A stretch of 14,166 nucleotides of DNA from Rhodothermia bacterium (GTDB lineage: Bacteria; Bacteroidota; Rhodothermia; Rhodothermales; JABDKH01). The translations under genes were made by a program, and so were the position numbers. Below the pieces are notes generated by a model. It ran no database searches. It was not told the origin of the DNA and worked only from the letters and a program-made list of their open reading frames with translations. The stretch spans positions 1-14,166 of the forward strand of contig JAUIJQ010000022.1 of the NCBI GenBank assembly GCA_030431165.1, read 5' to 3'. This document shows, in pieces, positions 6,123 through 13,649 of this stretch (position 1 is the stretch's first letter; every line of letters starts with the position of its first letter).

Positions 6123-8180
6123 CTAGTGCGTGATTGTGGCCGCAGATCGGGCTCGATTTGACCTGAGTAATGTTCTCTTCACAATCGCCCAGTCGGTTGA
6201 TGCCGACTGGTGCATGGCGTAATACGCGTACGCCGCGTCTGCCTCCTCGTGCGTCGAGTCAGGGGCTGACGTATCGATCACGCCGATAAGTCCGGGGCGC
6301 AATCCCCAGGAGGCCGGCGGCCGATACGCCATGTTCTCGGGGTAACCAACCACCGCACGTCTGCCGGCAAGCACGTTTGGGAGCCGCTTGATTATCGAAG
6401 CGGCAACGGCAAGGCGCTCACTGTTCGACAGTGCCGCGGCCGGCAGAACGACTGGAGACAGCACGATCCCGAACAGGGCGAAGAGGATATCGAACGCGCG
6501 ATGACTCCAGAGGCTGCGACGAACACCTATGGCTACATCTGCGTCGACGAAGTCGCCGAGCGAAAGCTGGTCTATCGATGCCTTGCCGATCACGTACGAT
6601 TCGCGCACGTCCAGTACACGGTACGTCACCGGGAGCGGCGCCAACTCCTGCATCCATCCGAAAATGTCGCGCCGGGTATTTGAGCCCGTTGCGAAGATGA
6701 CGGATTCTGTCCCGGTCAGGCGCGCGATGTCGCGGAGCTGCCGGGTGGCCCCCAGGTGCGCCGGGCCGTTGTTGCGTTTCGATGTTGGGGGGGGCGACGC
6801 AGGATAATCCGAAACAAATCCGATCAGCTCGAAGGGCGGTGACGGGTGGGCGCGGAGCTGCGCCGCTACGCGCGATGCCTCGCTTGCCGTCCCGACCATG
6901 ATCGCCGCCGGCGTCTCGTCGGGATTTCCGTGCCGCAGCAGACGCCAGAGCATCATGACGATGATTGCTACGGGAGCCGACACCAGCACAACGGCCCTTG
7001 AGTAGGCGATCTGCTTGAAGAAGAACGAAATCGCAGACACCGACAGCAGTCCGGCGAGGACACCGTGCGGGACAAAGCGTCGCCGGCGCGGTCCACGACT
7101 GTATCCGCCAAGGAGCGCAATGGTCAACACCGTGGCGACCGCATAAGCCGGCGCGATCGTGTACAGTATCTGGCTGGGTATTTCGCCGCTGAAGCGTACG
7201 AGCGTGACAACTGCCACAACCCCGAACACCGTGGCGAGGTCAACGAGCGCCGGTGCCAGCCGGATAACAAGACGTCGCACTGCTGAGATGCCGCCGCGAA
7301 CGAAGATGCCGGCGCGAATCGCGATCCGGAAAAGCACCGAGTACTGTCCGTGGAAATGTTTTTCTGTGAAGCGCAGCATCGCGCCGTAGAACAGACGGAC
7401 GTACCGCAGGTCACCTTTTTTTGTGCTTTCCCCTTTGTAGTGGATTATCTGCGTCGCAGGCGTGTAGTACAGCTTCCAGCCTGCCTGCTGGATGCGATAA
7501 CAGAGGTCGAGGTCCTCGCCGTACATGAAGAACTGCTCATCAAAGAGCAGGTCGGGCCGGATGGCCGAACCCCTCAGCATCATACACGAACCGCTGAGGG
7601 CATCCACTTCGGTGACCTCATCGATCGGTTTGTACGTCATGTTGTATCGACCAAAGCGTTCGGACTTCGGAAACAGCCGCGACAACCCGAGAATGCGTGA
7701 GATCGCAACGGCAGGCGTCGGGAATGATCGCCTGCTTTCAGGTGCAAACGAGCCGTCAGGATTCAGGATTTTGCACCCGACAGCACCCGCATCCGGATGC
7801 TCCTCGAAGAAGTTTATCATCGTGCGGAACGTGTCTTCCTGCACGATGGTGTCGGGATTGAGGAGCAGGATGTACTGGCCGCGCGCTATTCTGATCGCCT
7901 GGTTGTTCGCTCGCGAGAATCCGACATTTTCTTTGTTTTCGATCAGGGTTACGGATGGAAATCGGTCGCGGACCATGGCCGTTGATCCGTCGGCCGAGTC
8001 GTTGTCGACGACGATAACTTCGACTTCCATGCCCGCAGAGGCGACTTGTACGGAGTCGAGTGCCGTTTCCAGGAAGTCGCGCACGTTGTAGTTCACGACC
8101 ACCACGGTCAGGTCGCACTCCGCGTATGCGCGCGGCGTGTTGGTGGTGGTTGAGTCGTGTGCGGCAGTATTCAAGAGCAA
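6123..8180 (-). CDS. GT2 glycosyltransferase fused to a degenerate polyprenyl glycosylphosphotransferase
   Basis: 685 residues. Residues 23-250 are a GT2 domain of the rhamnosyltransferase-like type: LTVVVVNYNV (24-33), VDNDSADGS (58-66), NVGFSRANN (85-93), LLLNPD (105-110, the DxD-like metal site), and GEDLDLCYR (221-229, with the catalytic acidic pair). Four hydrophobic segments follow (about 309-330, 340-358, 371-389, 394-412), then a Rossmann-like domain (425-525), a fifth hydrophobic segment (563-583), and remnants of a sugar transferase: LPNVLAGRRAVVGYPEN (600-616), RPGLIGVI (628-635). The order matches WcaJ-like enzymes, but the catalytic KxRxM region and the Asp-Glu pair are absent, so this half is probably not a phosphotransferase. 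The start is uncertain: TTG at 8180 or 8174, with no ATG before residue 51. It likely builds surface polysaccharide at the membrane. Confidence 0.85.
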   Translation of the reverse strand: MLLNTAAHDSTTTNTPRAYAECDLTVVVVNYNVRDFLETALDSVQVASAGMEVEVIVVDNDSADGSTAMVRDRFPSVTLIENKENVGFSRANNQAIRIARGQYILLLNPDTIVQEDTFRTMINFFEEHPDAGAVGCKILNPDGSFAPESRRSFPTPAVAISRILGLSRLFPKSERFGRYNMTYKPIDEVTEVDALSGSCMMLRGSAIRPDLLFDEQFFMYGEDLDLCYRIQQAGWKLYYTPATQIIHYKGESTKKGDLRYVRLFYGAMLRFTEKHFHGQYSVLFRIAIRAGIFVRGGISAVRRLVIRLAPALVDLATVFGVVAVVTLVRFSGEIPSQILYTIAPAYAVATVLTIALLGGYSRGPRRRRFVPHGVLAGLLSVSAISFFFKQIAYSRAVVLVSAPVAIIVMMLWRLLRHGNPDETPAAIMVGTASEASRVAAQLRAHPSPPFELIGFVSDYPASPPPTSKRNNGPAHLGATRQLRDIARLTGTESVIFATGSNTRRDIFGWMQELAPLPVTYRVLDVRESYVIGKASIDQLSLGDFVDADVAIGVRRSLWSHRAFDILFALFGIVLSPVVLPAAALSNSERLAVAASIIKRLPNVLAGRRAVVGYPENMAYRPPASWGLRPGLIGVIDTSAPDSTHEEADAAYAYYAMHQSASTDWAIVKRTLLRSNRARSAATITH
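7416..7422 (-). other. A7 slippery tract at the GT2 domain boundary
   Basis: On the coding strand the codons read ACA AAA AAA GGT GAC (residues 253-257), giving an A-AAA-AAA heptamer in the right phase for -1 slippage. After a -1 shift the next codons are AGG TGA, so translation would end after one residue and release a ~256-residue GT2-only product. Whether it slips is unknown. Confidence 0.35.
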
Positions 8181-8250
8181 CGGGTTGACGAATGGCGTAT
8201 TCTGCGCCTCGCCTCAAGCGATGTGCTTATTGGGAAATGCGTGGTCCGAA
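8181..8250. promoter_or_regulatory. Divergent intergenic region between the GT fusion and the MATE gene
   Basis: About 70 bp separate the likely minus-strand start at 8180 from the plus-strand ATG at 8251, so promoters for both directions should lie here or overlap the gene starts. A TTGACG at 8185-8190 resembles a -35 box on the plus strand, but no -10 follows at the right spacing. I cannot name a promoter. Confidence 0.3.
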
Positions 8251-9645
8251 ATGCGCTCACGCGAATACGATCGACCTCAGGTGCGAACCGAAGTTAAACA
8301 TACCATTCGCCTGGCTCTGCCGATCGTCGTAACCCAACTCGCCGGGATATCGATGGGTTTCATCGATACAATCATGGTCAGTCGTGGGCTGGGGCCTGAT
8401 CCCCTCGCTGCGGTGGCCCTGGGCAATGCGGTGTTCTTTGCGTGTATGGTGTTCGGGATGGGCGTCATGAATGCGGTCAGCCCGATGGTGTCGCAGGCGT
8501 TCGGGGCCGATGATCACTCCCAGGTGGGACGGGCTTTTCGGCAGGGGCTCTGGCTGGCGCTCGTTATCGGGGTCCCGATTTTCTTTGGCATTCGCCTCAT
8601 GCCGGGTGCGCTCGTCGCAATGGGCCAGGACGTTGCCACAGTGGAAATGACGCGTGGATACGTAAATGCGATTACCTGGGGCGTCTTTCCATTCCTCTGG
8701 TTTATCGCCACGCGCTGCTTCGTGGAAGGGGTATCAAGGCCGCGGCCGGCCACGATCATTGCACTCGCGGGCGTTGGCCTGAACGTCGTCGCCAACTACG
8801 TGCTGATGTTCGGAAAGCTTGGGTTTCCTGAACTCGGCATTACGGGCACCGGTGTTGCCAGCGCCGTGGTCTTTTGGTTCAATTTCCTCGTTTTGCTGCT
8901 GTTCTGTCAGACTGACGGAACGCTGCGGCGGCTCGCCGACCTCGTCCATATCCGGAAGCCGGACATGCGCTATCTCTGGAAGCTGGCGCGGCTTGGTGCG
9001 CCGATTGGGGTTTCCCAGGGTGTCGAGGCGGGACTCTTCATGCTCACCGCGCTGATCATGGGGTTGATCTCAACGACTGCGCTCGCCGCCCACCAAATGG
9101 CGATTCAGTTTGCCGCGTTTACGTTTATGGTCCCGCTCGGGGTCGGTATGGCGGCGTCGGTACGTGTCGGACAAGCTGCGGGTCGCGGCGACGGCTCGGG
9201 CGCGCGACGTGCGGGCCATGCCGGCGTCCTTCTTGCGGTCGGGTTCATGACGTGTACGGCACTGTTTATCTGGCTATTCCCAAAGACCATAGTGGGAATC
9301 TTCCTCGATGTCGACGTTGCCGAAAACGCAGAGGTTGTGGGAATTGCTGTGGCGTTGCTGGGGATCGCCGCTGTATTCCAGATCGTGGACGGGATCCAGG
9401 TATCAGCGATGGGTGCGCTTCGGGGACTCAAGGACACGTTCTATCCTATGATTATCAGCGTCGTGTCGTACTGGGTACTTGGGCTGGGCGTCGGATATCT
9501 ACTTGCGTTTCGCCTTGACCTTGGGCCGGAGGGCTTATGGTGGGGCCTAGTGACCGGACTTGGCAGCGCCGCGTTGATGCTGACTATCCGCTTTGAGCGT
9601 GTGTCCCGACGTGAGACCGCGATGGTATCAGCACAGGAAATCTGA
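8251..9645 (+). CDS. MATE-family efflux transporter (NorM-like)
   Basis: 464 residues from the ATG at 8251, typical of MATE proteins (about 450-480). These are 12-helix inner-membrane antiporters that export cationic drugs or metabolites using a Na+ or H+ gradient. The N-terminus (RTEVKHTIRLALPIVVTQLA) enters directly into the first helix, followed by FIDTIMVSRGLG and NAVSPMVSQAFGADD, the MATE loop between helices 2 and 3. The second half repeats the pattern with PIGVSQGVEAGLF and ASVRVGQAAGRGD, the hallmark of helices 7-8. An open frame extends back to a TTG at 8137, but that would overlap the divergent glycosyltransferase gene and add a non-hydrophobic leader, so I prefer 8251. No Shine-Dalgarno is seen. 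The substrate is unknown. A role in lipid-linked sugar flipping is conceivable given the neighbours, but nothing in the sequence supports it. Confidence 0.88.
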   Translation: MRSREYDRPQVRTEVKHTIRLALPIVVTQLAGISMGFIDTIMVSRGLGPDPLAAVALGNAVFFACMVFGMGVMNAVSPMVSQAFGADDHSQVGRAFRQGLWLALVIGVPIFFGIRLMPGALVAMGQDVATVEMTRGYVNAITWGVFPFLWFIATRCFVEGVSRPRPATIIALAGVGLNVVANYVLMFGKLGFPELGITGTGVASAVVFWFNFLVLLLFCQTDGTLRRLADLVHIRKPDMRYLWKLARLGAPIGVSQGVEAGLFMLTALIMGLISTTALAAHQMAIQFAAFTFMVPLGVGMAASVRVGQAAGRGDGSGARRAGHAGVLLAVGFMTCTALFIWLFPKTIVGIFLDVDVAENAEVVGIAVALLGIAAVFQIVDGIQVSAMGALRGLKDTFYPMIISVVSYWVLGLGVGYLLAFRLDLGPEGLWWGLVTGLGSAALMLTIRFERVSRRETAMVSAQEI

Positions 9646-9810
9646 TTGGGATTCGGCCTTTTTATTCTAAATTCAACCAACCCGCCAAGTCCTACTCGTT
9701 GTAAGCACTACCTTTTGGCCGATTTGTCTGGACGCGCCGCCTGGAAGCGGCAGTCGGGCGACGCCGCTCCGCCGCCCAGCTAACAGTCCGGTTCCAGTTC
9801 ACGTCCTCTT
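9646..9810 (+). promoter_or_regulatory. Intergenic leader upstream of the alternative complex III operon
   Basis: 165 bp between the MATE stop and actA, with an AT-rich first half (9655-9715) and a GC-rich second half. It should hold the promoter of the act operon. The best sigma70-like pair is TTGGGA (9646-9651) and TAAATT (9668-9673) with a 16-base spacer, which is weak. A small hairpin GCCGC-6 bases-GCGGC sits at 9736-9751 in the likely leader. No Shine-Dalgarno precedes actA. Confidence 0.3.
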
Positions 9811-10458
9811 ATGCCACAGATTTTTCCGAAGCGAGCGAACGTACTCCCGACCGTATCACTATTCGGTCTAGTGGGAGGCGGTATCGTTTCCGTACTGCTT
9901 GTCTGGTACTATTTCTCTCCGGAATACACCGACGTCGGCTACGCGCCGGAGCAGCCCGTACCATACAGTCACGCCTTCCACGTCGGCGAACTCGGCCTGC
10001 AATGCCAGTACTGCCACAGCAACGTAGAGGTGTCGGCGCACGCGAACATTCCGCCGACGCAGACCTGCATGAACTGCCACGGTCAGATCAAGACCGACTC
10101 GCAGAAGTTGCTGCCCGTCAGGGAAAGCTGGTCGACGGATGAGCCGATCGAGTGGATCAACGTCCACATGTTGCCAGACTATGCGCGCTTTTCGCACGCG
10201 GTGCACGTTAATAACGGCGTCGCCTGTGAGACGTGCCACGGTCGGGTCGACCAGATGGAAGTGGTTTCCCAGGTAGAGCCCCTCTCAATGGGGTGGTGCC
10301 TGGAGTGCCACCGGCAGCCCGAGCTGTACATCCGGCCAAACGAAGAAGTCACGACCATGGGATATACCCAGCCGGCGGACTTCGTGGAGCGGAACCTCGA
10401 GCGGATCGCCGACGACAACATCCAGCCGCCGACGAATTGTTCGGCGTGTCACTACTAG
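9811..10458 (+). CDS. actA: Alternative complex III subunit ActA, pentaheme cytochrome c
   Basis: 215 residues. ActA is the membrane-anchored multiheme cytochrome c of alternative complex III, which oxidises quinol and passes electrons to a periplasmic acceptor or terminal oxidase. A single N-terminal hydrophobic segment (about 14-35) acts as an uncleaved anchor or signal. Five CxxCH heme c sites follow at C65-H69, C86-H90, C139-H143, C163-H167 and C210-H214, the last only one residue from the C-terminus. Additional His residues (H54, H57, H119, H129, H132) are candidate distal ligands. Five hemes match ActA of Rhodothermus marinus. It is the first gene of the operon, 47 bp before actB. Related multiheme cytochromes of the c7/c3 type are the main alternative, but the neighbours settle it. 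Confidence 0.92.
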   Translation: MPQIFPKRANVLPTVSLFGLVGGGIVSVLLVWYYFSPEYTDVGYAPEQPVPYSHAFHVGELGLQCQYCHSNVEVSAHANIPPTQTCMNCHGQIKTDSQKLLPVRESWSTDEPIEWINVHMLPDYARFSHAVHVNNGVACETCHGRVDQMEVVSQVEPLSMGWCLECHRQPELYIRPNEEVTTMGYTQPADFVERNLERIADDNIQPPTNCSACHY

Positions 10459-10505
10459 TCCTGCCAGATGCCACTCGCAACTGCCTCGGCACTCGTTGAC
10501 TGAAT

Positions 10506-13500
10506 ATGATGATTGAGTTACCCATTCTCGACGCTGCCGACAGCGAAAAGGAAAGTACTGGGGTCGTGACCGCGACGTCGGGCCGGCGCCTGTGGAGAAG
10601 CATGGGGGAGTTGGAGGGCGATGCTGATCTCAGCCGCCTGGCCGCCAAAGAATTTCTCCCGGGTGCATCCGAACCGCCGAGCGGCGCCTCGCGTCGCCAG
10701 TTCATGCAGCTCATGGGCGCTTCTGTTGCGCTTGCCGGGCTGACCGGCTGCAGGAAGCCATACGAGAAGATCCTGCCGTACACGCGCAAGCCTGAGGAGG
10801 TTATCGAGGGCATTGCCAGGCATTACGCCACGGGAATGCCATTTCGTGGCAGCCTGTCGGGCCTGCTTGTCGAAAGCCACGAGGGTCGGCCGACAAAGGT
10901 CGAGGGCAACCCCGATCACCCCGTAAGTCGTGGATCTTCAGGGGTTTTTGAGCAGGCCTCGGTGCTCGATCTGTACGACCCCGATCGTTCGCAAACCGTA
11001 TTGCACAACGGATCGGTTTCGTCGTGGGCGGACTTCCGTTCCGCGATCGACGCCCTCCCGACGTCAGCCCGCCTCGCCGTTCTTGTCGAGGAAAATGCAT
11101 CGCCGACGATTGCGGCTCAGCGCGCGCGTATTGCGGCACGCTTCCCGCAGTTGACCTGGGCCGCGTACAGCGGATACGGGGAAAACACAGAGGAGGTCGG
11201 ATACCAGTCGGTCTTCGGCCAGGGCGTGCGCCCCGTTCATCACTTTTCGCGGGCGCGCGTCGTCGTCAGCCTGGACGGCGACTTCCTTGCCTCAACGGCT
11301 CGGAATTTCGTCCACAATACGCGCGAATTTGCGCAAGGGCGGCGCGTTGAGCATGGGGCCGACCCACTTCGTCTTTACGCGTTTGAGCCTTCGTACTCCA
11401 CGACAGGGGGTATGGCTGATCACCGCTCGCGGGTCAAGCCAAGCCAGGTCGGCGCCGTTGCGGCGAGAATCGCCTCGCGACTGGGTGTTGCGGGCGCGCC
11501 AACTGCGTTGCTCGGTGGAGACGATGAGCTGACACGTCGCGTTGATGCGGCGGCTGCCGATCTGCGCGCAGCAGGCGCCGGCGGACTCGTCGTCGCGGGT
11601 GACGGGCAGCCTGCTTCGGTGCATGCGCTGTGCGCCGCTATTAATGATGCCATCGGTGCCGTTGGCACAACGGTAGCGCTACTTGACGCATCAGATGCTG
11701 ACGCAGCCAGCAACCAGGTCGTCAACGCCGTAGTTGACGCCGTAAAGGCGGGCCGAGTTGATGCGCTCGTCATGGTAGGCGTAAACCCGGCGTATGATCT
11801 TGCCGGTGACGCGGATTTTGTTGCGGCGTTGGCGAACGTGACAACCACTGTTCATGTCGGGCTGCACGTCGATGAGACGGCTACGCGTTCGTCGTGGCAC
11901 GTTCCTCAATCACATTACCTCGAAAGCTGGGGCGACGGTCGTGCCTACGACGGGACGCTGTCGGTAGTCCAGCCCCTGATCGCTCCACTCTACGAAGACT
12001 GCAAGTCAGCCATCGAGGTGCTTGGCGTGCTTGCCGGCGATGGCGCGATGACCGGCTACGACCAGGTGTTGCGCACGTGGGAGTCAGTGCTGCCGGGCTC
12101 GGTAGCTCAGTCCTGGCGTCGTGTGCTCCACGACGGCTTGCTGCCGGGAAGTGGCTACGCCGAGGTCACCCGATCGCGTACCGCAGCGTCGCTGCCGGCG
12201 GTGCCCGCAGCCACAGATGACCTGGAGATACAGGTCCGGCTGGATACGCGTGTCCTCGACGGGTCGTTTGCCAACAACGCCTGGCTGCAGGAAACGCCTG
12301 AGCTGGTCACAAAAATTGTCTGGGACAGCGTGGCCATGATGAGCCGCGCAACCGCTGAACGACTTGGGGTTACGGTTTCTCTCAAGTCGGGTAAGTACTA
12401 CGTCGACAACGTTGTGCTGAACGTCGCGGGTCGCACTGTTACCATGCCGGCCTGGGTCGCACCGGGGATCGCCGACGACACCATTATCGTCCCGGCTGGA
12501 TTTGGTCGTGAGATTCAGTCGACACGGGAGCCCCGAAAGAAGATCATCTTCGACACCGTCGATAAGACAGATATCTACGGTGGCGGTGCGGTTGCGTCGG
12601 GCGTCGGCCAGAACGCAAACGTGCTTCGTGCGGGCTTCGGAAACATCGTATCAGGTGTTTCTGCGTCGCGCGAAGCTGCACGGTACCACATCGTAACAAC
12701 GCAGGATCACGGCGCGCTCGACGCACCGAAACTGCAGGCTGAGATCGAAAGCAGAGAGCCGGTTCGGATGGCGACCCTGGCGGCTTACCGCAGCCACGAG
12801 GCGCATTTTGCGCATGACCCGCTTCCCGGTGCTGACGAGCCATGGGCCGACTACCCTGCACTGTGGGAAGACCGGCATCCGACAACCGACGACTTCTACA
12901 AGGACAACCCTTACTTCGACTCGCAGTGGGGGATGACCATCGACCTGAACACATGTACCGGGTGCAACGCATGTGCCGTCGCGTGTCAGGCTGAGAACAA
13001 CGTCCAGGTCGTCGGCAAAGATGAGGTTGGCCGCGGACGCGAAATGAGCTGGATACGCATCGATCGATACTTCGTCACTGAGGGCGAGGATATCGACGAC
13101 GCAAAGATGGTTGTTCAGCCGTTGCCGTGTCAGCATTGCGAAAATGCCCCGTGTGAATCGGTGTGCCCGGTAGCGGCAACGGTTCATTCGCCTGACGGCA
13201 CGAACCAGATGATTTACAACCGCTGTATTGGAACGCGGTATTGCGCTAACAACTGTCCGTACAAGGTTCGCCGATTCAACTTCTTCAACTGGACGGCAAC
13301 GCTGCCGGTTACGGTTCAGATGGCGCAGAATCCTGACGTCACGGTGCGATTCCGTGGTGTGATGGAGAAGTGTTCGTACTGCATTCATCGTGTTCGCGCG
13401 ACGAACCAGCAGACGAACATCGAGAACCGCGAGATGGCGACAGACGAGGTGCAGACGGCATGCCAGCAGGCTTGTCCGGCGAATGCCATCACGTTTGGCA

Positions 13501-13637
13501 ACCTGAACGACCCGCAGAGTGCCATTACTGCGCAGAAGCAGAGTGATCGACGATACGAGCTGCTTGAAGAGCTCAGCGTCAAGCCGCGTACTTCGTATCT
13601 CGGCCGCATCAGCAATCCGAATCCAGCCCTCACCTAG
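10506..13637 (+). CDS. actB: Alternative complex III subunit ActB, fused molybdopterin-like and iron-sulfur protein
   Basis: 1043 residues, starting at tandem ATGs (10506, 10509) without a Shine-Dalgarno. It is the large peripheral subunit of alternative complex III. The N-terminus has the extended leader of this family (GRRLWRSMGEL, 27-37), then a Tat-type signal SRRQFMQLMG (62-71) and an LTGC lipobox-like end (C82). Residues about 90-740 resemble a molybdopterin oxidoreductase; characterised ActB has lost the Mo cofactor. The C-terminal part has four iron-sulfur cluster regions: C817/820/823/827, C875/878/883/887, C907/913/917 and C956/959/986/990. In the third set a Thr (910) replaces the second Cys, as expected for the single [3Fe-4S] cluster beside three [4Fe-4S] clusters in R. 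marinus. The fused form, not split B1/B2, is present. Confidence 0.93.
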   Translation: MMIELPILDAADSEKESTGVVTATSGRRLWRSMGELEGDADLSRLAAKEFLPGASEPPSGASRRQFMQLMGASVALAGLTGCRKPYEKILPYTRKPEEVIEGIARHYATGMPFRGSLSGLLVESHEGRPTKVEGNPDHPVSRGSSGVFEQASVLDLYDPDRSQTVLHNGSVSSWADFRSAIDALPTSARLAVLVEENASPTIAAQRARIAARFPQLTWAAYSGYGENTEEVGYQSVFGQGVRPVHHFSRARVVVSLDGDFLASTARNFVHNTREFAQGRRVEHGADPLRLYAFEPSYSTTGGMADHRSRVKPSQVGAVAARIASRLGVAGAPTALLGGDDELTRRVDAAAADLRAAGAGGLVVAGDGQPASVHALCAAINDAIGAVGTTVALLDASDADAASNQVVNAVVDAVKAGRVDALVMVGVNPAYDLAGDADFVAALANVTTTVHVGLHVDETATRSSWHVPQSHYLESWGDGRAYDGTLSVVQPLIAPLYEDCKSAIEVLGVLAGDGAMTGYDQVLRTWESVLPGSVAQSWRRVLHDGLLPGSGYAEVTRSRTAASLPAVPAATDDLEIQVRLDTRVLDGSFANNAWLQETPELVTKIVWDSVAMMSRATAERLGVTVSLKSGKYYVDNVVLNVAGRTVTMPAWVAPGIADDTIIVPAGFGREIQSTREPRKKIIFDTVDKTDIYGGGAVASGVGQNANVLRAGFGNIVSGVSASREAARYHIVTTQDHGALDAPKLQAEIESREPVRMATLAAYRSHEAHFAHDPLPGADEPWADYPALWEDRHPTTDDFYKDNPYFDSQWGMTIDLNTCTGCNACAVACQAENNVQVVGKDEVGRGREMSWIRIDRYFVTEGEDIDDAKMVVQPLPCQHCENAPCESVCPVAATVHSPDGTNQMIYNRCIGTRYCANNCPYKVRRFNFFNWTATLPVTVQMAQNPDVTVRFRGVMEKCSYCIHRVRATNQQTNIENREMATDEVQTACQQACPANAITFGNLNDPQSAITAQKQSDRRYELLEELSVKPRTSYLGRISNPNPALT

Positions 13638-13649
13638 CAAGACCGAACT

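Noticed and set aside
8137..8250. Upstream TTG start at 8137 for the MATE gene
   Set aside because: It would overlap the divergent glycosyltransferase gene and add a leader unlike MATE N-termini; the ATG at 8251 leads directly into the first helix.
9699..9717. Bacteroidota-type promoter (TTG then TAnnTTTG) before actA
   Set aside because: TACCTTTTG has an additional T, and the nearest TTG is only 10 bases upstream instead of about 20, so the match is not convincing.
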